Origin: Gammaproteobacteria bacterium
GTDB taxonomy: Bacteria; Pseudomonadota; Gammaproteobacteria; GCA-001735895
Direction: 5' to 3'
Assembly (NCBI GenBank): GCA_027293245.1
Contig: JAPUFZ010000329.1
Span: forward strand, 1-12,806
Length of the DNA stretch: 12,806 nucleotides
A program made the translations under genes and the position numbers. Below the pieces are notes generated by a model. The model was not told the DNA's origin and did no database searches. It saw only the letters and a list, made by a program, of their open reading frames with translations. The first letter of the stretch is position 1; every line of letters begins with the position of its first letter. Of this stretch, positions 1 through 5,720 are shown one piece after another.

Positions 1-453
1 TGTCTTCTTGTCCCAACTGTCTCGAAAATTGGCTACCGCTGCGTCTCGTTTGCTGGCCATTTTGACGATCGCGACTTTTCTTTTCTTTTTGTCGCTTAAC
101 TCATTTTTTAATTCGCGGATTTCTATTTTTAGAGCAGCAAGACCTGCTTTTAATTCCCTGGTTACTGAAGCTGCAGGAGATGATGACTTAGCGGCTGCTT
201 TCTTTTTTACTACGGGCGTTTTCTTTCTAACTGCCGGTGCTTTCTTTTTACTTACCGGCTTTTTTGCGACCGCCTTTTTTATCGCTGGTCGCTTTACGGC
301 TTTCTTTTTTGCCACTGCCTTCTTCGCTACTGCCTTCTTCGCTACTGCCTTTTTTGCTACTGGTTTTTTTGCTGCTGGTTTTTTTTCTGCTGCCCTGGTA
401 TTTTTTAACTCATCTGAATTTTTTGATTTAGCTGCTATTGTTGCTGTCGCCAT
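1..453 (-). CDS. Lys/Ala-rich histone H1-like protein (C-terminus cut off by window edge)
   Basis: The minus-strand reading frame stays open from an ATG at 453 to base 1, giving 151 codons with no stop, so the C-terminus lies outside the window. The protein has three parts: a short N-terminus (residues 1-23), a very basic segment (about 24-89) built from pentapeptides such as PVAKK and AVAKK, and a charged, probably helical segment (about 99-131, ELKAGLAALKIEIRELKNEL) followed by residues 132-151. Eukaryotic H1-like Lys/Ala repeats are known from bacterial nucleoid-associated proteins such as AlgP, so binding to DNA is inferred; no enzyme motif is visible. A strong Shine-Dalgarno (GAGGAG, 462-467 on the opposite strand) lies 8 nt before the ATG and supports this start. 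The plus-strand ORF over the same bases is Phe-rich antisense and is not a gene. Exact family unknown. Confidence 0.82.
   Translation of the reverse strand, partial: MATATIAAKSKNSDELKNTRAAEKKPAAKKPVAKKAVAKKAVAKKAVAKKKAVKRPAIKKAVAKKPVSKKKAPAVRKKTPVVKKKAAAKSSSPAASVTRELKAGLAALKIEIRELKNELSDKKKRKVAIVKMASKRDAAVANFRDSWDKKT
251..385. repeat. 15-bp tandem repeat array inside the histone-like gene
   Basis: About nine 15-bp units follow each other. The five at 311-385 are nearly identical (gctactgccttcttc type) and the four at 251-310 are degenerate. Each unit encodes one basic pentapeptide (x-V/A-A-K-K) on the minus strand. Because the unit is a multiple of three, gain or loss of copies keeps the reading frame. 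Confidence 0.85.
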
Positions 454-486
454 TACTTGGTCTCCTCAGGTTGACTTACCGCAGCA

Positions 487-514
487 ATTATAAAAAGCAT
501 TTCGAATAATTCAA
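487..514 (-). promoter_or_regulatory. Predicted sigma70 promoter of the histone-like gene
   Basis: On the minus strand, TTGAAT (514-509) and TATAAT (492-487) are separated by 16 bp. The -10 box is a perfect consensus match and the -35 matches 4 of 6. It would start transcription near 480, about 27 nt before the ATG at 453. Prediction from sequence only. Confidence 0.5.
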
Positions 515-534
515 TAGCTTAGCTCGAATAAATA

Positions 535-563
535 TTGTCGCGCCGACTGGTTTTACCTAGAAT
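535..563 (+). promoter_or_regulatory. Predicted sigma70 promoter of the RDD gene
   Basis: TTGTCG (535-540) and TAGAAT (558-563) are separated by 17 bp and point at the ATG at 591. The -35 matches consensus at 4 of 6 positions and the -10 at 5 of 6. The predicted start near 570 leaves a leader of about 20 nt. The -10 box overlaps a Fur-box-like sequence. Confidence 0.4.
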
Positions 564-576
564 GAGAATCACTTCC
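558..576. promoter_or_regulatory. Possible Fur-box-like operator
   Basis: The 19 bases around AATGAGAATCACTT match the classic 19-bp Fur consensus (gataatgataatcattatc) at about 13 positions by eye. The site covers the predicted -10 box and start point of the RDD gene, where a bound repressor would block transcription. A match of this strength can arise by chance, and no iron-related gene is next to it. Confidence 0.3.
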
Positions 577-590
577 GGTGAAAAAATCGA

Positions 591-1046
591 ATGTCGAAGC
601 ACCCTTACACTAGCTATCCCTCAGCGAGTTTATTCAAGCAACTAGCCGCGATGTTATACGATAGCTTGCTTATCTTAGCGATTTTATTTGTCGCAACTGT
701 TTTCGTATTAGTACTCAACGAAGGCGAAGCAATCGAATCAAGCCCTGTTTTTAATCTATATTTAATTTTTATAATTTTTCTCTTTTATAGCTGGTTCTGG
801 GGTAAATCAGGACAAACTCTGGGAATGCGCGCGTGGAAAATTCGGATAATTACCGAGTTCGGCAATAACCCGGGATGGCCGGTCAGTTGTTTGCGTCTGT
901 TATTCGCAATATTATCATTTGCCTGTCTCGGCCTCGGGTACTGGTGGCGTTTGTTTAAACCTTATACCTGGCACGACAAGCTCAGTGCGACCCGAATTAT
1001 TGCCCTGTCTGATAAAGCCAACAGGCATAAATCAGAGAAGCTCTGA
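591..1046 (+). CDS. RDD-family integral membrane protein
   Basis: This 151-residue protein has the layout of the RDD family: an N-terminal membrane segment (about 20-42) with the family Asp at D24 (LYD), a second (about 53-70), the conserved stretch GQTLGMRAWKIRI (74-86), a third hydrophobic segment (about 98-117), and TWHDKLSATRII near the end (126-137). The Arg usually found before LAA is replaced by Lys/Gln (FKQLAAMLYD). The family's role is poorly defined; some members have been linked to ion transport or exchange, so no substrate is given. The start is supported by GGTGA at 577-581, 9 nt upstream. The gene converges on lptG with 23 bp between the stop codons. RDD genes beside lptFG are common in gammaproteobacteria, which hints at an envelope role but does not prove one. 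Confidence 0.9.
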   Translation: MSKHPYTSYPSASLFKQLAAMLYDSLLILAILFVATVFVLVLNEGEAIESSPVFNLYLIFIIFLFYSWFWGKSGQTLGMRAWKIRIITEFGNNPGWPVSCLRLLFAILSFACLGLGYWWRLFKPYTWHDKLSATRIIALSDKANRHKSEKL

Positions 1047-1069
1047 AACAGGCGTTCTATATTCTCACT

Positions 1070-2140
1070 TCAACTGTGCGACTGTTTTCTATTGAGCAGG
1101 TAAACAGCGATCAGGAAAAACAGTAGTGTCGGCGATAATGCGTTCAGCGCCGGACTGATTCCAATTCGACTGCCCAGTTGTATTAGCAAACGATCGGCTA
1201 CCATATATCCCAGACCCAGCAGGATACCGAACAATAATCGTTGTCCGGTATTACTTTGTCTTTGCGATCCAAGCACAAATGGTACCGCTAGAAGACACAT
1301 AACTAGCACCGTCAGGGGCGCAAACACTTTTTCCCAGAACGTCAGGCCTGGCGCCGTTGCATCAAGGTTGTTTTCTCGTAAAAATTTCAGGTAGTCATAT
1401 AAGTCGGTGCTCGACATCTGTTTGGGTTCAATCATCAAAACATCCAGTAGCCGATAAGAAATTTTGCCCGTGTAGGTCATCTCCTCATATTCGACGCTAC
1501 GCACCGACTCATCGCTAAAAAACGACTGTTTAACCTGTTTCAATATCCATTTATCACCCATCGGGATAGCGCTATCGGCTTTTATAGTCGAAATCAACCT
1601 GTCTTTCTCATCAAGCTGATAAATCTCGATCGAGCGCGCGACTCCGTTGGGTAACAATACCTTGATATAGAGAACCAGGTTTTCATCTTTAACCCAAAGT
1701 CCTTTTTTGGCACGTAATGCTGGAGTCGCATTGATCGCCGATGACCGAATTTCTCGTGCATTGGATTCGCTATTCGGCACCACCCAATCGGCGACCAGAA
1801 AAGTCAACAAAGCCAAAATAAGTGCGGCCTGCAAAACAGCCCATAACAAATGTACTACTGAATAACCTGCCGCCTGCATGGCGATAATTTCACTGTTACT
1901 CGCGAGCGAACCCAAACTTAAAATCGTGCCAAGTAAAACAGCAATCGGCATGAACTGGACCACCTTGCCTGGGACTCGCAAGGCTAAATATTCAACGACG
2001 TGTATGAGTCTATAATCCCCTCGACCTATATCGTCCAACTCACCAAAAAAAATAAAAAACAGGCCCAGGCTCACCAACAGTAAAAGCGTTAACAGGGTAC
2101 CCTGGTAGACGTGGCGTTGTATGTAACGACTCATGATCAT
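1070..2140 (-). CDS. lptG: LPS export ABC transporter permease LptG
   Basis: LptG and LptF form the inner-membrane permease of LptB2FG, which extracts lipopolysaccharide from the inner membrane and passes it to LptC and the Lpt bridge. The 356-residue product matches the usual length (about 360). Hydrophobic segments lie near 12-33, 57-80 and 97-117, then a periplasmic beta-rich domain (about 120-265), then segments near 270-291, 300-320 and 333-350, as expected for the family. The charged motif in FGELDDIGRGDY (32-43) and the SNSEIIAMQAAGYS coupling region (81-94) are typical. The ATG at 2140 overlaps the lptF stop as ATGA. A second in-frame ATG at 2134 has a better spaced AGGG 8 nt upstream and could be the real start. 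The product is translationally coupled to lptF. Confidence 0.97.
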   Translation of the reverse strand: MIMSRYIQRHVYQGTLLTLLLLVSLGLFFIFFGELDDIGRGDYRLIHVVEYLALRVPGKVVQFMPIAVLLGTILSLGSLASNSEIIAMQAAGYSVVHLLWAVLQAALILALLTFLVADWVVPNSESNAREIRSSAINATPALRAKKGLWVKDENLVLYIKVLLPNGVARSIEIYQLDEKDRLISTIKADSAIPMGDKWILKQVKQSFFSDESVRSVEYEEMTYTGKISYRLLDVLMIEPKQMSSTDLYDYLKFLRENNLDATAPGLTFWEKVFAPLTVLVMCLLAVPFVLGSQRQSNTGQRLLFGILLGLGYMVADRLLIQLGSRIGISPALNALSPTLLFFLIAVYLLNRKQSHS

Positions 2141-3234
2141 CGCCCTGTGATCCTCTTGCCAAACCGATAACCCCGGTTTCTTTTAAGCAACAGGGCCAAC
2201 GCAAAAAAAATAAATAGCAGGTGAACCCACCAGAAATTAAGCGCCAGGGGAAATCTTTCAGCCTCAAGCTCGACTCGAGCGTATGCCATTAAATTGTAGT
2301 AAACGATGAAAACCAGGAGCGCATACCCAACCTTGCCATAGCGACCCTGCCGGGGAGCGATATAGGACAGGGGAACTGCCAGAAATGCGAGCACAATCAA
2401 CACTACCGGAATCGCAATACGCCAGTGCAACTCAACCCGGTCTTCGAGACGCGATGATTGCCACAATAATTCCGGCGGCCTGGCTTTCACTCGCAATTGT
2501 TGCCTGCTACTGCTGGTTTTCTTTTCGATCAATATGCCGTGCTTTTCGAACTCTACAACCTTATAGTCATTGTGTCCGGGCCTGCCCTCATGGAACTCAC
2601 CCGGACCAAAGACGAGGAACAAATCCCCATTAACCTCATCGGTTTTATGCCTCCCTGTTTTTGCAGTCTCGAAAAACATTCGGTCCTGGTTGGTCTGGCT
2701 GAAAATAATATTGTTTAGCTGCAGCCTGTCATCACTGACCGATTCCATAAAAAAGACATGCTCTCCGCTCTTGCTTTGATTGAACTGACCTGCTCTCATC
2801 TGGTTAAATTCGAGTGCCTCCTTTTCGATAGCAATGATTTCCTGGGCCGCAGTTTGGGTTATCGCATTAAGCCAGATACTGCTGTACGCGGTGAAGATGA
2901 AAATGGGAATCAGGATGATCAAAACCGGCTTGTAAAAATGCAGCGAGCCCATACCACAGGCATTCATCACCACCATTTCATGATCTTTATAGAGACGGCC
3001 GAAAGCAAAAATAATGCCGAAAAAAAATCCGATCGGCAGCAGTATGGAAAGCATGCTAACCGATTGACTTAACATCACCGGCCATAAAGCCTGGTAGGGA
3101 ACATCACCGCCCGCAACATCCGATAACTTCCTGCCCAGGGAATTGCTCATCAGGATAATGAATAAAATCAGCACCGTTGCGGAACTGTTTTTCAAAATCT
3201 CGATGGTCAGGTAGCGCGTAATAATACTGGGCAT
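2137..3234 (-). CDS. lptF: LPS export ABC transporter permease LptF
   Basis: Partner of LptG in the LptB2FG complex of the inner membrane. The 365 residues agree with the E. coli length of 366. The N-terminal pattern MPSIITRYLTIEILK, hydrophobic segments near 17-34, 55-80 and 102-122, a large periplasmic domain (about 125-265) and three further membrane segments (about 272-292, 302-320, 332-350) fit the family. The cytoplasmic loop GRLYKDHEMVVMNACGMG (79-96) is the region that contacts the LptB ATPase in known structures. The start at 3234 is chosen by homology; no clear Shine-Dalgarno precedes it. First gene of a two-gene operon with lptG, divergent from pepA. Confidence 0.97.
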   Translation of the reverse strand: MPSIITRYLTIEILKNSSATVLILFIILMSNSLGRKLSDVAGGDVPYQALWPVMLSQSVSMLSILLPIGFFFGIIFAFGRLYKDHEMVVMNACGMGSLHFYKPVLIILIPIFIFTAYSSIWLNAITQTAAQEIIAIEKEALEFNQMRAGQFNQSKSGEHVFFMESVSDDRLQLNNIIFSQTNQDRMFFETAKTGRHKTDEVNGDLFLVFGPGEFHEGRPGHNDYKVVEFEKHGILIEKKTSSSRQQLRVKARPPELLWQSSRLEDRVELHWRIAIPVVLIVLAFLAVPLSYIAPRQGRYGKVGYALLVFIVYYNLMAYARVELEAERFPLALNFWWVHLLFIFFALALLLKRNRGYRFGKRITGR

Positions 3235-3425
3235 GACATGATCAAATAATGTGGCGGTGCTGTATTCATCACATTCTATCGTTTAACTATAACCCCGGTA
3301 TGCCTATTAGACCCGGGGAAAATAAACCCGCGCTTAACAATCGCGTTAAATTATAATTACGACTGGTTTTTTTTCAGACTTCAAGTATCTTATCGCGTTA
3401 TTGATAATACCAACACAGGAATATT
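3235..3425. promoter_or_regulatory. Shared control region between lptFG and pepA
   Basis: This 191-bp gap must hold promoters for both directions. A self-complementary AATTATAATT (3349-3358) gives a perfect TATAAT on either strand (plus 3352-3357, minus 3355-3350), but neither has a good -35. A second plus-strand candidate is TTCAAG (3380-3385), 17 bp, GATAAT (3403-3408). A 9-bp direct repeat ATCGCGTTA occurs at 3340-3348 and 3392-3400. A small inverted repeat TTAAC/GTTAA (3334-3338 and 3345-3349) lies just upstream of the palindromic -10. The pepA Shine-Dalgarno AGGA is at 3417-3420. Exact promoters are uncertain. Confidence 0.4.
3293..3318. repeat. Short inverted repeat CCCCGG/CCGGGG
   Basis: Arms at 3293-3298 and 3313-3318 are perfectly complementary and separated by 14 bases. 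No T-run follows on either strand in terminator position, so a rho-independent terminator is unlikely. It could be a leader hairpin of lptF, a protein site, or chance. Confidence 0.4.
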
Positions 3426-4931
3426 ATGGATTTCATTGTAAAAAGTGGTAACCCGGAAAAACAACGCACCGCCTGCCTGATTATTGCGGTGTCCCAACCT
3501 CGAAAACTATCCAGAGCTGGCGAGAGAATCGATAAGGCCAGTAATGGCTTGCTGTCCACTATTATTCGTCGCGGCGATATGGATGGTCGTTCTGGACAGA
3601 CCCTGTTATTACATAATGTTCCCGGAAGTCTGGCGGACCGGGTGTTACTGGTCGGATATGGCAAAGACAAGTCGATGAATGAGCAGGCTTTCATCAAGAC
3701 GATTGAAACCATGTCCACTGCGCTCAAAAATTCCGGCGCCTCGGAGGCACATACTTACCTGACCGATATCCCGGTCAAGGGTCGCAACATACTTTGGAAG
3801 GTTCGTGCGACGGTGATGCAAATGAATAATAGCCATTATCATTTTGATGCGCTGAAAAGTGAAAAAAGTGAAAAAGGGAAAGTTTTGCGCAAGCTCATAA
3901 TGAATGTTCCTGGCCGGCGCGACCTCGCCACTGGAGAAGAGTCGATCCTACAAGCTGTGGCCATTAGCGCCGGCATCAGCATGGCGCGTGATCTGGGCAA
4001 TTTACCAAGCAATATTTGCACCCCTACCTATATTGCCAAGCAGGCCAGGCTGCTGGCTAAAGGTCAAAAATTACTCAAAGTCGATGTTCTCGAAGAAGCC
4101 GATATGCGTAAACTGAAGATGGGTTCATTACTATCGGTCAGCGCTGGCAGCCGCCAGCCTGCAAAATTGATCACGCTCGAATACAAGGGCGGAAAACCGA
4201 AAGACCAGCCCGTGGTACTGGTGGGTAAAGGCGTCACTTTTGATACCGGCGGAATATCGATTAAGCCTGGAGCAGCAATGGATGAGATGAAGTTCGACAT
4301 GTGCGGTGCTGCCTCGGTGATTGGCACCATTAATGCCGTGATGACCATGAATTTACCAATCAATGTTGTTGGCATTATCCCTACCACCGAAAACATGCCA
4401 GATGGCCTCGCTACCAAACCGGGTGATATTGTCACCAGCATGTCTGGCCAGACCATTGAGATACTCAATACCGATGCCGAAGGCCGGCTGATATTGTGCG
4501 ATGCGCTCAGCTATGCTGAAAAGTTTAAACCGCGTTTCGTGATTGATATCGCGACACTAACCGGCGCCTGTATTATAGCCCTCGGCAAAATACCCTCGGC
4601 TGTTCTGGGTAATCATCAACCCCTGGTCAAAGACCTGATTCAGTCGGGCAAACAGATTGAAGATAAACTCTGGGAGTTACCTCTGTGGGACGAGTATCAG
4701 GAGCAATTGAACAGTAATTTCGCCGATATGGCGAATATTGGCGGACGAGACGCTGGCACCATTACCGCCGCCTGCTTTCTGTCACGTTTCACCAAAAAAT
4801 ATAAATGGGCTCATCTCGATATCGCCGGCACGGCCTGGAAATCCGGTGATGCAAAAGGCGCCACTGGTAGACCTGTACCATTGCTTTGCCAGTTCATTAT
4901 TAACCAGGTCCAGGGGCGTAGGGGCCAATGA
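3426..4931 (+). CDS. pepA: Leucyl aminopeptidase PepA (M17 family)
   Basis: A cytoplasmic aminopeptidase with two metal ions that removes N-terminal residues from peptides. It is closely similar to E. coli PepA throughout (501 against 503 residues). Predicted metal ligands and catalytic residues are in place: K268 and D273 in VGKGVTFDTGG, K280, D291 in KFDMCGAA, and D350, E352 and R354 in NTDAEGRL, each two positions lower than in E. coli. The N-terminal domain (about 1-165), which in E. coli binds DNA for XerCD recombination at cer and for carAB repression, is also well conserved; a DNA-binding role here is inference. The start is supported by AGGA 5 nt upstream and by the matching N-terminus (MDFIVKSGNPEKQR). 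The stop overlaps the holC start as ATGA. Confidence 0.98.
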   Translation: MDFIVKSGNPEKQRTACLIIAVSQPRKLSRAGERIDKASNGLLSTIIRRGDMDGRSGQTLLLHNVPGSLADRVLLVGYGKDKSMNEQAFIKTIETMSTALKNSGASEAHTYLTDIPVKGRNILWKVRATVMQMNNSHYHFDALKSEKSEKGKVLRKLIMNVPGRRDLATGEESILQAVAISAGISMARDLGNLPSNICTPTYIAKQARLLAKGQKLLKVDVLEEADMRKLKMGSLLSVSAGSRQPAKLITLEYKGGKPKDQPVVLVGKGVTFDTGGISIKPGAAMDEMKFDMCGAASVIGTINAVMTMNLPINVVGIIPTTENMPDGLATKPGDIVTSMSGQTIEILNTDAEGRLILCDALSYAEKFKPRFVIDIATLTGACIIALGKIPSAVLGNHQPLVKDLIQSGKQIEDKLWELPLWDEYQEQLNSNFADMANIGGRDAGTITAACFLSRFTKKYKWAHLDIAGTAWKSGDAKGATGRPVPLLCQFIINQVQGRRGQ

Positions 4932-5341
4932 CCCGAATCGATTTCTATCAACTAACAGAGCAACAGCATGACCAGGATCGCGTGGTATGCCAGCTCTGCC
5001 AGAAAGCCTGGGAAAACAATCAGTATACATTGCTATTGACTCAAGATGCGCAGCAAACAGCCCATCTGGACCGGCAATTGTGGGTCTTTGATGATGACAG
5101 TTTTGTTCCGCATGATGCGCAGGATTCAGCTGAATTTAAATCTCCTATCCTGATTCAAAATGAAGCGCATCCCAAAGGCGACCGTCAGCTACTAATCAAT
5201 CTTAGCAATTCAATTCCAGGCTACTTCGCACAGTTTGAACGTGTCATTGAGCTGGTCACCGAGCAAAACAAACAACAGGCTCGCGAACACTACAACTTTT
5301 ACAGGGAACGCGGCTACCCGCTTAATCACCACACACTATAA
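4928..5341 (+). CDS. holC: DNA polymerase III chi subunit HolC
   Basis: Chi is the clamp-loader accessory subunit that, with psi, connects the polymerase III holoenzyme to single-strand binding protein. The 137-residue product has the family start (TRIDFYQL), the central QLWVFDDDSFVPHD segment (about 50-63), PILIQNEAHP (about 73-82) and the LLINLSN strand (88-94). E. coli chi has 147 residues. The ATG at 4928 overlaps the pepA stop by 4 bases and AGGGG motifs lie just upstream (4912-4916 and 4920-4924), which points to coupled translation. The pepA-holC-valS order is conserved in many gammaproteobacteria. Confidence 0.95.
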   Translation: MTRIDFYQLTEQQHDQDRVVCQLCQKAWENNQYTLLLTQDAQQTAHLDRQLWVFDDDSFVPHDAQDSAEFKSPILIQNEAHPKGDRQLLINLSNSIPGYFAQFERVIELVTEQNKQQAREHYNFYRERGYPLNHHTL

Positions 5342-5344
5342 ATC

Positions 5345-5608
5345 ATGCAAGATGATACAGAAATTCCGGTTTTAATCGACCTGATTGAAAAGGGAATCGA
5401 AATTAAATTGTCGGAACTCGGCCTCAACCACGGCCTATTGCTGGATCAACCCGACCCATTGGATACGCAGCTGGATAACCCTGCACTGGAACAGGAAATT
5501 CGCCGCATTCTGGATGAGCATCTAGAACTTGCCTGGGAGGAAATCAAAATAGCGATTCAAAAGGCCAGTTTAAATTCCACAGACACCATCAATTACCCCG
5601 AAGATTAG
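5345..5608 (+). CDS. Small acidic protein of unknown function between holC and valS
   Basis: An 87-residue protein I cannot assign to a named family. It is strongly acidic (21 Asp/Glu against 6 Lys/Arg by count). It starts with an EIPVLIDLIEKG stretch (6-17), has a Pro/Asp-rich middle (about 34-46), and a probable amphipathic helix (about 47-75, with RRILDEHLELAWEEIKIAIQ). There is no signal peptide, membrane segment, Cys pair or catalytic motif. It follows holC by 3 bases without a clear Shine-Dalgarno, so translation is probably coupled to holC. Small ORFs at this place are known in other gammaproteobacteria, including Pseudomonas, which supports it as a real gene; whether they are homologous cannot be decided here. 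Confidence 0.75.
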   Translation: MQDDTEIPVLIDLIEKGIEIKLSELGLNHGLLLDQPDPLDTQLDNPALEQEIRRILDEHLELAWEEIKIAIQKASLNSTDTINYPED

Positions 5609-5720
5609 CCCTGCACTATAAAGCACTGCAAGAAATTTAGGGGCAGTGACTATAACATCCGAGCCGATCTCAATGTATAATCGCGCGCTACTTTTTATCG
5701 ACATCACTCAATGATCATCA
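5609..5720 (+). promoter_or_regulatory. holC-ORF/valS gap with possible valS promoter
   Basis: A 112-bp gap precedes valS. It contains a perfect TATAAT at 5676-5681, but the bases 17 bp upstream (TAACAT, 5653-5658) are a poor -35, so valS may have its own weak promoter in addition to read-through from pepA. A CACTGC/GCAGTG hairpin (5624-5629, 5643-5648; 13-base loop) has no T-run, so it does not look like a terminator. Confidence 0.3.

Noticed and set aside
8..493. Plus-strand 161-residue Phe/Ala-rich ORF
   Set aside because: It is the antisense of the Lys-codon repeats (AAA/AAG read as TTT/CTT). The minus strand has a good promoter, Shine-Dalgarno and protein-like composition.
1047..1069. 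Bidirectional terminator between the RDD gene and lptG
   Set aside because: The 23-bp gap and its flanks show no stable hairpin with a T-run.
4064..4468. Minus-strand 134-residue ORF opposite pepA
   Set aside because: It is a shadow of the highly conserved pepA catalytic domain and has no recognisable domain.
5624..5648. CACTGC/GCAGTG hairpin before valS as attenuator or T-box
   Set aside because: The stem is short, no T-run or T-box sequence follows, and ValRS T-boxes are a feature of Gram-positive bacteria.
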